Assembly: GCA_046533095.1 (NCBI GenBank)
Contig: JAJQRA010000030.1
Span: 1-64,000, forward strand
DNA length: 64,000 nucleotides
Origin: ZAX-1 sp046533095
GTDB taxonomy: Bacteria > Bacillota > Clostridia > Lachnospirales > Lachnospiraceae
Reading direction: 5' to 3'
In this document: piece by piece, positions 7,559 through 16,214 of the stretch
Layout: each line of letters begins with the position of its first letter
Numbering within the stretch: position 1 is the first letter of the stretch
Made by a program: the position numbers and the translations under genes
Notes under the pieces: model-generated
Told to the model about the DNA's origin: nothing
Database searches by the model: none
What the model saw: the letters and a program-made list of their open reading frames with translations, nothing else

Positions 7559-9094
7559 ATGAAAAAAGTAATAAAAATATTGCTGGGGCGTGCAGTTGTA
7601 GTGGCATTAGCTATGCTGATTCAAATTTTATGGATATTTTTGATGTTATATCGATTCAGTCTGCAATATTCTTTTGTGAATATATTTCTTCAGTTAATTG
7701 CAGTGTTTGTTGTCCTTTATATTATAAATCAGTGGATCAATCCCGGATATAAGATTGTATGGACATTCTTCATACTGATTTTTCCGCTAGGTGGACTCAC
7801 GGTTTATTTTATATTTGGACGTCCAAAGCTGAGGAAAAAAACGCGTGAAAGCATGGAACGAATTCATGAAGAGGCAGTTCCATATCTTCCGAAAGATAAA
7901 GAGATAGAAAAAGAAATTTCTTTGCAAAGCAAAAGTGTAGCAAACCAGTCTAGGTATATTTCAGACTGGTCTGATTTTCCGATCTATAAAAATACGCAGA
8001 CAACCTATTATAGTAGTGGGGAGTCTATGTTTCCGGACATGCTAAAGGATTTAGAATTGGCAGAACACTTTATTTTCATGGAATTCTTTATCATTGCAGA
8101 GGGGGTTATGTTTGACGAAATATTAAAGATATTAGTGGAAAAGGTTGCTATGGGCGTAGATGTGCGGATTATTTATGATGATTTTGGCTGTATTACGACA
8201 CTGCCTTCTAAATTTTATCGGAAAATGGACAAATTGGGCATTAAATGTGTGACATTTAACCGTATGCTACCCATCTTATCGGTGCGCATGAACAATCGCG
8301 ACCATCGAAAAATACTTGTTGTCGATGGATATATCGGCTATGCAGGTGGCCTTAACATAGCCGATGAATATATCAATAAAAAGAAGCGGTTTGGCTATTG
8401 GAAAGATAGTGTGGAAAGGATCGAAGGGGAGGCAGTATGGAGCCTGACGACGATGTTTTTGGAAATGTGGAATTATATTAACCAGTCCTCGGAAGACCAC
8501 GCAGCTTTTCGGCCGGAAGTTTATCAAAAAAGCAAATTTGAAACAGATGGCTATGTGCAGCCTTATGGAGATATGCCTCTTGACGGTGAAAAAGTTGGAG
8601 CAAATATTTATATGAATATGATTGGACATGCCAGGGATTATGTCTATATTTTTACACCCTACCTTATATTGGATAACGAAATGCTTACGTACCTTAGAAG
8701 CGCAGCGAAAAGTGGCGTAGATATAAGGATTGTTACACCGGCAATACCAGACAAAAAAATTATCTTTTGGATGACCCAGTCCTATTATCAACGTTTGATA
8801 GAATGTGGAATCCGAATCTACCAATATACACCGGGCTTCATTCATGCGAAATCATTTGTTTGCGACGATAGGGTTGCAACGGTGGGAAGTATCAATATGG
8901 ACTACCGTAGCCTATATCTGCATTTTGAATGTGGCATATGGATGTACAATACCTCATCCATCATGCAGCTAAAACAAGACTCTTTAGAAACCATAGCGCA
9001 GTCCAAAGAAATCACCTTGGAGTATTGCAAGAAAAAACCGTGGCTGATGCGTGTTCTTTGGAGCATACTCCGCTTAGTGGCGCCATTAGTTTAG
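7559..9094 (+). CDS. cls: Cardiolipin synthase (phospholipase D superfamily)
   Basis: A 511-residue membrane enzyme that condenses two phosphatidylglycerols to cardiolipin and glycerol. Two N-terminal membrane helices lie within about residues 1-75, followed by the conserved FPLGGLTVYFIFG. There are two HKD phospholipase D motifs: NRDHRKILVVDGYIGYAGG (about 240-260) and HAKSFVCDDRVATVGSIN (about 420-440). Length and layout match bacterial ClsA-type synthases. ATG 7559 is preferred over in-frame ATG 7538 because AGGA (7548-7551) precedes it at suitable distance. It stands alone. An imperfect 36-bp sequence is repeated just downstream. Confidence 0.93.
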   Translation: MKKVIKILLGRAVVVALAMLIQILWIFLMLYRFSLQYSFVNIFLQLIAVFVVLYIINQWINPGYKIVWTFFILIFPLGGLTVYFIFGRPKLRKKTRESMERIHEEAVPYLPKDKEIEKEISLQSKSVANQSRYISDWSDFPIYKNTQTTYYSSGESMFPDMLKDLELAEHFIFMEFFIIAEGVMFDEILKILVEKVAMGVDVRIIYDDFGCITTLPSKFYRKMDKLGIKCVTFNRMLPILSVRMNNRDHRKILVVDGYIGYAGGLNIADEYINKKKRFGYWKDSVERIEGEAVWSLTTMFLEMWNYINQSSEDHAAFRPEVYQKSKFETDGYVQPYGDMPLDGEKVGANIYMNMIGHARDYVYIFTPYLILDNEMLTYLRSAAKSGVDIRIVTPAIPDKKIIFWMTQSYYQRLIECGIRIYQYTPGFIHAKSFVCDDRVATVGSINMDYRSLYLHFECGIWMYNTSSIMQLKQDSLETIAQSKEITLEYCKKKPWLMRVLWSILRLVAPLV

Positions 9095-9101
9095 AAGAGG
9101 G

Positions 9102-9208
9102 TTTAAAGCCATAAGAATAGGTGCAAGTATGTAATACAGCTGCGTTGCTGCTGTTCCATTTTACGATACTGCTTTAAAAGCATAAAAACAGGTACAAGTA
9201 TGTAATAC
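9102..9208 (+). repeat. Two imperfect 36-bp repeats downstream of cls
   Basis: A sequence beginning TTTAAAGCCATAAGAATAGG at 9102 and ending CAAGTATGTAATAC at 9137 recurs at 9173-9208 with a few changes. The spacing is 71 bases. It lies between the convergent cls and D,D-carboxypeptidase genes and has no T-run typical of a terminator. Confidence 0.65.
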
Positions 9209-9229
9209 ATGATTTGCGAAACGTAAAAA

Positions 9230-10708
9230 TCAGACAAAGAGAGATTTCAGCACTTTCATAAAATAGTCTTTAAAATAAGCTTCTTTTATGGAAGTGGCAT
9301 ATAGTAAATTAATGAATCCAATTTCTTGCCCATTCAATTTATAGATGGCCTTGCCTGCTACGGCATTTTCATGAATTGGTGCAGGGGCGGTTTCGGGAAT
9401 CTGAATCTCCTTTGTAATATTTGAAAAATCAGAGCCTGCCGTATCCAGATAGCGAAACAGATTTTCATATTTTAGCGGCACTTGTTCTTGTACACCTCTA
9501 GTGACGGACAATTCGGGCAAACGATCTTTATTTTCATCCGTATAGACGTTGCACTTGGCAAAGCCATAGGACAAAAGGGCGGTGGCATCCAAAAAGCGTA
9601 TTTTGTAGTCGGGTGCAGCCATGATAACGGCAATCAGCTTTAAGCCGTCTTTTTCTGCTGTTGCCGAAACACAGTATTTTGCTAAAGAAGTAGATCCTGT
9701 TTTTAAACCGGTCGCATATTCGTACTGGCGGATTAGCTTGTTGGTATTTGTCAGTCCAAATTCACTGGCTCCTTTTGCCGTTACATGGGTAATATTTTCC
9801 ATCCAGATGGTAGAGTAATGATGTATCTGCGGATATTTTGTAATAAGTTCACGCGACATCAAAGCGACATCGAATGCGGTTGTTGTGTGCCCGTCTACGT
9901 CTAAACCACAGGAATTTACAAATGTGGTGTCATCCATTTTAAGCCCTTTTGCCCGTATATTCATCTGATTTACAAATTCCGGTTCACTTCCACAAATAAA
10001 TTCAGCCATTGCCACACAGGCATCATTTGCACTTGCAACAGAGATACATTTAATCATCGTATCGACCGTCTGCGTTTCTCCGGATTCTAAAAATACTTGG
10101 GAACCGCCCATACTGGCGGCATATTCGGAAACAGTTACGGTATCCGAAAGGGAGATCACATTTTTTTCTAAAGCATCGAAAATTAAAATGAGCGTCATAA
10201 TTTTCGTAATGCTGGCTGGCCGTAATTTGGTTTTTGCATCTTTTTCATAAATAATCGATCCAGTGGAAGCTTCCATCAATAAGGCGGATGGAGCGGACAC
10301 GGAAATAGCCTGTGTAGCAGGCAGGTTTGTATCATCCTCATATTGGATGGGAAGGTTTGCTTGTTCCTCGTATGGGCTCGAGAGGGCAGCCTGCACCTCA
10401 TATTGGCTCGGGATGTTTGCCTGCACCTTGTATTGGATGGGGAGGGCAGCCTGCACCTTGTATTGGCTCGGGATGTTTGCCTGCACCTTGTATTGGATGG
10501 GGAGGGCAGCCTGCACCTTGTATTGGATGGGGAGGGCAGCCTGCACCTTGTATTGGCTCGGGATGTTTGCCTGCACCTTGTATTGGTTTGGGATGTTTGC
10601 CTGCTTCTCGTATTGGATGGGGACAATGGTTTCTTTATCATACGGAATTGGCGAAAAAGAAGAAAACAGTATATTCACTGAAAGTAAGATGGGTAATAAA
10701 TAATGCAT
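9230..10708 (-). CDS. D-alanyl-D-alanine carboxypeptidase (PBP5/DacF-type) with N-terminal repeat region
   Basis: A 492-residue secreted penicillin-binding protein that trims the terminal D-Ala from peptidoglycan stem peptides. A signal peptide (MHYLLPILLSVNILFSS) leads into about ten copies of a 10-residue unit like QYKVQAALPI (about residues 30-130), then the peptidase S11 domain: SITK (nucleophile Ser of SxxK), SAN in SVASANDAC, and KTG in GLKTGSTSLAK. A C-terminal region and amphipathic tail follow, as in DacF. The repeat region is absent from typical homologues and may act as an extended stalk. A GGAGG precedes ATG 10708. Sub-type (dacA, dacB or dacF) cannot be settled here. Confidence 0.92.
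   Translation of the reverse strand: MHYLLPILLSVNILFSSFSPIPYDKETIVPIQYEKQANIPNQYKVQANIPSQYKVQAALPIQYKVQAALPIQYKVQANIPSQYKVQAALPIQYKVQANIPSQYEVQAALSSPYEEQANLPIQYEDDTNLPATQAISVSAPSALLMEASTGSIIYEKDAKTKLRPASITKIMTLILIFDALEKNVISLSDTVTVSEYAASMGGSQVFLESGETQTVDTMIKCISVASANDACVAMAEFICGSEPEFVNQMNIRAKGLKMDDTTFVNSCGLDVDGHTTTAFDVALMSRELITKYPQIHHYSTIWMENITHVTAKGASEFGLTNTNKLIRQYEYATGLKTGSTSLAKYCVSATAEKDGLKLIAVIMAAPDYKIRFLDATALLSYGFAKCNVYTDENKDRLPELSVTRGVQEQVPLKYENLFRYLDTAGSDFSNITKEIQIPETAPAPIHENAVAGKAIYKLNGQEIGFINLLYATSIKEAYFKDYFMKVLKSLFV
10330..10635 (-). repeat. 30-bp tandem repeats inside the carboxypeptidase gene
   Basis: About ten head-to-tail copies of a 30-bp unit, in two alternating versions (plus-strand cores GGATGGGGAGGGCAGCC and GCTCGGGATGTTTGCC). 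They encode 10-residue repeats ending QAALPIQYKV or QANIPSQYKV. The array stays in frame, so it is translated. Such arrays change copy number by slippage. Confidence 0.9.
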
Positions 10709-10846
10709 AGGTAAGTGACCTCCGCAGAGCTTCTATACTATTTTAAGCGGAAGTGAAGTGAAATATGCTATTTTATGGAAAAATATATTCATGAGGTGGA
10801 AATTGCAATGTACATGTGGCTACCTGTTTCTTTGTATGTCATGATT

Positions 10847-10970
10847 GAGGAATTCCCAAAAAAGATTGCTACACAATAGAAAAAATGCTAGAGGAATTCC
10901 AAAAAAAAGGTTGCTATGCAATAGAAAAAATGCTAGAGGAATTCCAAAAAAAGGTTGCTACGCAATAGAA
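10847..10970 (+). repeat. Three tandem 44-45-bp repeats
   Basis: Units beginning GAGGAATTCC start at 10847, 10891 and 10936. Each contains an A-run, then TTGCTAYRCAATAGAAAA. They lie between the divergently placed carboxypeptidase promoter side and the ahcY 3' end. The sequence is open in one frame but lacks coding character. The rest of 10709-11086 shows no gene. Confidence 0.8.
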
Positions 10971-11086
10971 AATACGATATCTTATTTTTATAATCTATGG
11001 CGTAGCAATTTTAAGAAAATAGAAATGATTGAAAAAATGAGCAGCCTCTTACTTCATGCAAGAAGGATTTCCCATCTTCAAAATAT

Positions 11087-12331
11087 CTACACCGTAGAAG
11101 AATTCAAGTATGCAACTTGTGCATCGGTAAGGGCATCAATTTGTTTTCCTAAGAAAGAAAGTTTTCTTCGGGCGACTTCCTTATCGACTTCACGCGGAAC
11201 GTCAATCAACATGCCTTTTAGCGAATCACGGTGCTCTACGAGATATTTTGCACTTAATGCTTGAATGGCAAAACTCATATCCATAATTTCAGCCGGATGC
11301 CCATCTCCTGCGGCAAGGTTAACAAGCCGCCCCTCTGCAAGGATATAAATCCAATGGTTTTCTGAAATTTTATAGCCCATGATATTTTTACGTTGTTCGG
11401 CAGTTTCTAAAGCAACTTCGCGCAGGCGTTTCATATCGATTTCTACATCAAAATGTCCGGCGTTGCAAAGAATAGCACCATCTTTCATCACTTTGAAATC
11501 TTCTTCATCTATGACGTGGGCGCACCCGGTAACGGTAATAAAGAAATCACCTACTTTTGCCGCCTCGTTCATCTGCATTACATCAAATCCATCCATAACC
11601 GCTTCAATGGCTCTGACTGGATCAATTTCCGTTACAATGACTTTTCCACCTAATCCTTTTGCGCGCATAGCGACGCCTTTTCCGCACCATCCATATCCAG
11701 CGACAACAACATTTTTTCCAGCGACAATCAGATTGGTTGTCCGGTTAATGCCATCAAATACAGATTGCCCGGTTCCATAGCGATTGTCAAATAAATGCTT
11801 GCAATCGGCATTATTTACCAAAACCATAGGAAACTGCAGTTCGCCCTTGTTTGCCATAGCAATTAAACGAATAATCCCGGTTGTCGTTTCCTCACATCCG
11901 CCAATGACATGCTTTATTTTATCCGGGAATTTGGCATGGAGGGCATTGACCAGATCGCCCCCATCGTCAATAATAATCTGGCAGTCATGCTCTAATACTT
12001 TTGTGATGTGGTGGTCATATTCTTCTGCGGTGCAGTTATACCAGGCAAATACATTTAGCCCATCGGCCACTAAAGAGGCGGCTACATCGTCCTGTGTAGA
12101 AAGTGGGTTGCTTCCGGTAATAAACATTTGTGCACCGCCTGCCGCAAGCACTTTGCATAGATAAGCTGTTTTTGCCTCCAGATGAATGGAGAGTGCCACG
12201 CGGATACCGGCAAATGGTTTTGCGGCTGAAAATTCCGTTTCCAGACTGCGAAGCAGCGGGCAGTTCTTCTTCACCCATTCTATTTTGTGTGCACCCGATT
12301 CTGCTAGATTAATATCTCTAATTTCACTCAT
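11087..12331 (-). CDS. ahcY: S-adenosylhomocysteinase
   Basis: A 414-residue NAD-dependent hydrolase that splits S-adenosylhomocysteine into homocysteine and adenosine, relieving product inhibition of methyltransferases. Recognisable segments include SIHLEAKTAYL, TGSNPLSTQDDVAA, DDGGDLV, the NAD-binding VVAGYGWCGKGVAMRAKG (about 200-217), GHFDVEID and the C-terminal substrate region. ATG 12331 (MSEIRDINLAE) is chosen because AAGGAG stands eight bases upstream; a longer in-frame start at 12394 lacks this. With two DNA methyltransferases in the same window its housekeeping role is clear, though it is not co-transcribed with them. Confidence 0.95.
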   Translation of the reverse strand: MSEIRDINLAESGAHKIEWVKKNCPLLRSLETEFSAAKPFAGIRVALSIHLEAKTAYLCKVLAAGGAQMFITGSNPLSTQDDVAASLVADGLNVFAWYNCTAEEYDHHITKVLEHDCQIIIDDGGDLVNALHAKFPDKIKHVIGGCEETTTGIIRLIAMANKGELQFPMVLVNNADCKHLFDNRYGTGQSVFDGINRTTNLIVAGKNVVVAGYGWCGKGVAMRAKGLGGKVIVTEIDPVRAIEAVMDGFDVMQMNEAAKVGDFFITVTGCAHVIDEEDFKVMKDGAILCNAGHFDVEIDMKRLREVALETAEQRKNIMGYKISENHWIYILAEGRLVNLAAGDGHPAEIMDMSFAIQALSAKYLVEHRDSLKGMLIDVPREVDKEVARRKLSFLGKQIDALTDAQVAYLNSSTV

Positions 12332-12398
12332 AATGATTCTCCTTATTTGCTTGTTGGTTTGCAACGATTTGGCCCCGGTAATGCAAGGGGGCAAGTTT

Positions 12399-14537
12399 TT
12401 ATTCTATGGCAACATTTCCGGCAACAGGCTTTTCCCATGTTGTTAGAAATGCAATCATGGTATCTTTTGTTATGGCTTCTAATGAAAAGTCAATGTCAGC
12501 ATCTTCGCGATTATCTACGATTTTTACGCCGGCTAAATGAAGCAGAGTAGGCAATTGCATTTGAATGCCCATATAGTCTACAAGATATTTGTAGGCAATC
12601 GCTTGATCATCCGTTTGAGAGGTGGAACGTCCAACGCCAATACCAAAGTTATTGAAATAGAAGCGTTTATTTCCTTTCGTATCTGCAGCAAGCAGTCCAA
12701 GATTTTCAGTTGTTGCCTCCATTTTTTTGCCGGTACAGGTTATAATGGTATTAGAATCAAAGATAAAGTTGTTTATATTGTTGGTATCTTTTGTATACTT
12801 TGGCATGTTTTCGGTGCTACGGGTATCTAATAATAAAGTGTATTCTACGTCTTCGTGCTTTTGCGTGCCACAGTAGTCTGTAACATTTAATAGGAAAGCG
12901 TTGTTTTGCATGTTTTCCTTAAAGCCAAATGCTTCCGTTGCACCATTTGGTAAAGGGGCATCTGTCATATCGCCAGTAAATAGCAGTGTGCAGGATTCGT
13001 CACGATAGGAAGCGTCCCAGCCAAAGATTTGGTTTGCATTTTGTGCCTTAAGATCTAGATCCACACGATGGTTCGCGGTGTTCGTCCAATGAATGCCGAC
13101 AATGGCTTCTTTGCCTAAGTCTACATAGGAACCATCTGGTAGATTGCCTGTAAACTGTTTTTCAGTTTGAGGTACGGCATAGCATAGATTGCTTGGCAAA
13201 TATACGTTAACGCCTTTTAGGCGAGGCTCTAATTCTGCTCGAATAGAAGCGATAATTTCGTCCTTAATTTTGTCATATAAAAGTGCTTTCCCTTGTAATT
13301 TTTCCATTGGAATCGTGGTAGCGAATGCACGGCCGTTACGAATTTTGTAAACGATAGGCAATCCCGGATTCGAAAGGGCACTTAGGAAACCATCCGTTGC
13401 AGTATGGATAGCATTGACTGATTTATAAGAGAGGGCATTGTACAGTTTTACCTTTTTAAACACGTTGGCTTCCTCTAATTTATGCTGTAAAGCTTCTAGG
13501 AAATGCACATCGTTTAATTCTTCTACGGTAAGATTTGTAATTCTATCCAGCAAAGAAGTTCTTAACGGCTGGTGGTACTCGTCTGCCATCTTGCGAAGCT
13601 TATTGATAAACTTGTTAATTGCAGGGGATACCGTTTCGCCATCCTCTTGTTGGCTAGCTTTGACTTTAAAAGCCAGCCATAATTTTTTATAGCGCAAGAA
13701 ACTCTTGGCAAGTTCAGCCATGCCATAAATAGCGTTATATTTATCGAATTCAGCGGATACGATTTTTTGATTTTCATTATTCATGCCTTGCCTGATTTTG
13801 CGAATTAAAGTACGGTTTTTAATGAGCAGGCTATCACCGGTAACCTTGTTCACCAAATAGCGTAAAAAATCGACACTATCTTTTGGAATCATATCATAAT
13901 GTTTGAACAACATAGCTTTTAACTCATTGTTGACGAATTCGTAGTTTTCGAGCAGCTTATATCCATCTATGTAATAATTTGTAAGGATAATAAATAGGTC
14001 ATGTAAGGTTTCTTTTGACAAGGCAATGCCACTTTGTGCTAATTGAATTGCCCGCGTTAAAAGCTCTTCGTCTGAAATCGCATTAATTAGCGTTAAGTGA
14101 ATGGAAGATGCAAGCTCAGGGAGTTCTAATTTTTCATTCGGGATATACACGCTGTTTTCATTGTAGATGCCAAGTGCCTCAAAGCCATAAGTTGTGAGGT
14201 AATGTATGGCCTGTTCCGCGTATAGTGCCAGAAGATTCGTATTCGATATTTTTTCAAAACTTTTGTGGAACGTTTGATTCAGTTTTGTCCCATTTTTGCC
14301 AAAAAGCTTCTCTACGAAGGCATCCATTTCTGTTAGGTTGTATATGGTCGCTAATCTAGGGGCGTAAATATAACCGTTGGCTATCGTTTTCTTGTTGTGT
14401 TCAATTAAAATCGGATCCGAATGAAGCGGGCCATAGACGGTTTGCTGGTCTGCTAAGGGAACTGGAAGGCTCTTAAACAGACGCAAAGAAGCACCTTGTA
14501 ACGCCAATGCTGCTGTATCTGGTTGCTGATCGATCAT
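12399..14537 (-). CDS. Large protein with C-terminal TerD-like domain, unknown function
   Basis: A 712-residue, mainly helical protein without signal peptide or membrane helices. The C-terminal third (about residues 470-640) contains RVDLDLKAQ, GWDASYRD, LLFTGDMTDAPLPNGATEAF and KRFYFNNFGIG. This resembles the TerD-like beta-sandwich seen in stress proteins and in the MXAN_6230/SCO0854-type family, which keeps the V-D-L-D and G-D-x-T-D-A-P motifs. The N-terminal 400 residues match nothing I recognise. ATG 14537 has AAGGAG at good spacing. It is preceded by a leader of about 530 bases with tRNA-like pieces and a near-consensus promoter. Function is unknown; calcium binding is possible if the acidic loop is conserved. 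Confidence 0.6.
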   Translation of the reverse strand: MIDQQPDTAALALQGASLRLFKSLPVPLADQQTVYGPLHSDPILIEHNKKTIANGYIYAPRLATIYNLTEMDAFVEKLFGKNGTKLNQTFHKSFEKISNTNLLALYAEQAIHYLTTYGFEALGIYNENSVYIPNEKLELPELASSIHLTLINAISDEELLTRAIQLAQSGIALSKETLHDLFIILTNYYIDGYKLLENYEFVNNELKAMLFKHYDMIPKDSVDFLRYLVNKVTGDSLLIKNRTLIRKIRQGMNNENQKIVSAEFDKYNAIYGMAELAKSFLRYKKLWLAFKVKASQQEDGETVSPAINKFINKLRKMADEYHQPLRTSLLDRITNLTVEELNDVHFLEALQHKLEEANVFKKVKLYNALSYKSVNAIHTATDGFLSALSNPGLPIVYKIRNGRAFATTIPMEKLQGKALLYDKIKDEIIASIRAELEPRLKGVNVYLPSNLCYAVPQTEKQFTGNLPDGSYVDLGKEAIVGIHWTNTANHRVDLDLKAQNANQIFGWDASYRDESCTLLFTGDMTDAPLPNGATEAFGFKENMQNNAFLLNVTDYCGTQKHEDVEYTLLLDTRSTENMPKYTKDTNNINNFIFDSNTIITCTGKKMEATTENLGLLAADTKGNKRFYFNNFGIGVGRSTSQTDDQAIAYKYLVDYMGIQMQLPTLLHLAGVKIVDNREDADIDFSLEAITKDTMIAFLTTWEKPVAGNVAIE

Positions 14538-14639
14538 TTGCCACTCCTTTCTTTTGGCTGAGGAACTGTATGGAAATAGTAAGGTAGTTATTTGGCTGTC
14601 TTGGCACTACCACCTATTATGAGCGAAGGCAACATTTTG

Positions 14640-14990
14640 AATCATGGACACTTGTGAATTTGGGACGAGGCCTAAAAGTGAAAACGCGCTCTACCAACTG
14701 AGCTACACGCAACAGCCAGACTAGTCTGGAAGGCACGTGGGTGGAGTCGAACCACCGACAAAGTTAAGAGTAAGGAAGGCATTATGTCCCAATTCGCAAG
14801 GATGCTTGTAGCCAAGGCTAAACGGTGGGTAATGGTAAATCTTCCCTTGAATTTTTTAAGGAACCCAACGATGTTTTAGCCTACAATTAAAATAACTGCT
14901 ATGTTAGGGCGACAGCTAAAAATAAGGATTCGAACCTTTTCACCAGGGATTGTAAGGAAGCTGCTATGCCCAGGATATACAAATAGGCAA
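14640..14990 (-). ncRNA. Leader RNA with tRNA-like modules in permuted order (candidate)
   Basis: On the minus strand, 14922-14938 contains AAGGTTCGAATCCTT, and 14740-14756 is a perfect T-arm (GGTGG-TTCGACT-CCACC) followed by acceptor-like CACGTGC. After a palindrome (CCAGACTAGTCTGG, 14716-14729) comes a tRNA 5' half: GCGTGTA, then D-arm GCTCAGTTGGTAGAGC (14687-14710). GCGTGTA can pair with the upstream CACGTGC at six of seven positions including two G-U. Thus a 3' half precedes its 5' half. No normal tRNA cloverleaf can be drawn. It may be a decayed tRNA locus or a structured RNA. Confidence 0.35.
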
Positions 14991-15015
14991 CGATTCATTT
15001 TTCGTATTACATTAA

Positions 15016-15052
15016 TAGTAGCTATTTAAGTGCATTGACTGAATAGCTACTA
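15016..15052. terminator. 11-bp stem hairpin downstream of a minus-strand promoter
   Basis: TAGTAGCTATT (15016-15026) pairs perfectly with AATAGCTACTA (15042-15052). On the plus strand it is followed by TATTTTCT, weakly terminator-like. On the minus strand it would form at the very start of the leader RNA. Confidence 0.45.
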
Positions 15053-15065
15053 TATTTTCTACTTA

Positions 15066-15094
15066 ATTATAGCGGTTTTATGGGAGAATGGCAA
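15066..15094 (-). promoter_or_regulatory. Near-consensus promoter for the leader and TerD-like gene
   Basis: Minus-strand TTGCCA (15089-15094) and TATAAT (15066-15071) are 17 bases apart. It would transcribe the tRNA-like region and then the TerD-like gene. It sits immediately beside the 45-bp repeat array. Confidence 0.7.
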
Positions 15095-15099
15095 GAAAA

Positions 15100-15340
15100 T
15101 TTTGGCTTATAAAATCTGGACTATGCCTGCAAATAGGATGATGGTTTTGGTCTATAAAATCTGGACTATGCCTGCAAATAGGATGATGGTTTTGGCTTAT
15201 AAAATCTGGACTATGCCTGCAAATAGGATGATGGTTTTGGTCTATAAAATCTGGACTGTACCTGCAAATAGGATGATGGTTTTGGTCTATAAAATCTGGA
15301 CTGTACCTGCAAATAGGATGATGATTTTGGCTTATAAAAT
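15100..15340 (+). repeat. Five tandem 45-bp repeats plus a partial copy
   Basis: Units beginning TTTTGG start at 15100, 15145, 15190, 15235 and 15280, each 45 bp (core CTGCAAATAGGATGATGG), followed by a partial unit from 15325. Units differ by one or two bases. The length is a multiple of three so both strands stay open, but there is no ribosome binding site. It separates the minus-strand promoter from the ThrE-type genes. Confidence 0.9.
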
Positions 15341-15440
15341 TCAGGAATATATCTCCGAAAATTCGATTGACAAGAAGCTTTTGTATTGTTAAGATGAACC
15401 AGACGTTGCATAATATAGAAGGGGAAAGTGAGGGAATGTT

Positions 15441-16214
15441 GTGGAAGACAGTAAACATGTATTGCATTTGGCTGTTTCAATCGGGGAATCGTTGCTGAAA
15501 AATGGCGGGGAAATTTATCGGGTACAGGAAACGGTTATAAGAATTTTGGAAGCATACGACATCAAAGACTACAATGTCTATGTGGTGTCAAATGGTATGT
15601 TTGCTACAGTTAATGAGGATAAAGACGATGCAAGCAGTATGGTGCGCGCACTTCCTTTAGGGGATACAAATCTGGGGAGAATCATGCAGGTCAACCACCT
15701 TTCAAGGGAAGTTTGTGAACATAAGTGTACACTAGAGGAGGCGCGTATACGGCTGATAGAATGTGAAAATTCGCCCATGGTAGGAAAGTGGGGCATGATG
15801 TTGGCAAGCGGAATAAGCTGTGCCTGTTTCTGCTATCTATTTGGTGGCAAACGAATCGACAGCGTTGCCACATTTTTTATTGGGATGCTGCTTGAGCTGT
15901 TTGTAGATACGGCAACGAAACGCAATACGTCTAAATTTATCGTAAACATCATTGGAAGTGCAATTGTTACGATGTGCAGCTTGCTGCTGGCAGACGCAGG
16001 TATCGGGATCCTACAAGATAAAGTTGCAAGTGGGGGGATCGTTATTTTGCTGCCAGGGGTGGTGCTGACAACGGCTATCAGGGAATTATTCAATGGAGAT
16101 TATCTATCTGGAAGCATTCATCTTATGGATGCACTTTTAACGGCATTTTGCATTGCAATCGGAGTTGGATCTGCGATGCAAATATACTATTTTATCGGAG
16201 GGATGCCACTATGA
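15441..16214 (+). CDS. Threonine/serine exporter family protein, ThrE N-terminal type (DUF1212)
   Basis: A 257-residue protein. The cytosolic N-terminal part carries the family pattern GESLLKNGGEIYRVQETV (about residues 13-30) and NVYVVSNGMFATV. Four to five membrane helices follow (VATFFIGMLLELFV; FIVNIIGSAIVTMCSLLL; GGIVILLPGVVLTTAI; LTAFCIAIGVGSAM). In this group the ThrE exporter is split: this protein supplies the larger half and the next gene the smaller. The start is GTG 15441 with GAGGGA upstream. Its stop overlaps the next start (ATGA), indicating coupled translation. Substrate is inferred from the family. Confidence 0.85.
   Translation: MEDSKHVLHLAVSIGESLLKNGGEIYRVQETVIRILEAYDIKDYNVYVVSNGMFATVNEDKDDASSMVRALPLGDTNLGRIMQVNHLSREVCEHKCTLEEARIRLIECENSPMVGKWGMMLASGISCACFCYLFGGKRIDSVATFFIGMLLELFVDTATKRNTSKFIVNIIGSAIVTMCSLLLADAGIGILQDKVASGGIVILLPGVVLTTAIRELFNGDYLSGSIHLMDALLTAFCIAIGVGSAMQIYYFIGGMPL

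Noticed and set aside
10263..10710. Three plus-strand frames of 112-146 codons opposite the carboxypeptidase repeats
   Set aside because: All frames stay open because the 30-bp repeat is a multiple of three; the minus-strand gene has clear catalytic motifs.
10845..11264. 139-codon plus-strand frame over the 44-bp repeats and the ahcY 3' end
   Set aside because: It is open only because of the repeat unit and then runs antisense to ahcY; no ribosome binding site and no protein-like conservation.
14640..14760. Ordinary tRNA gene on the minus strand
   Set aside because: D-arm and T-arm are present but in the wrong order, and no anticodon arm joins them into a cloverleaf.
15100..15340. CRISPR array
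   Set aside because: The 45-bp units are contiguous and nearly identical throughout, with no unique spacers, and no cas genes are in the window.
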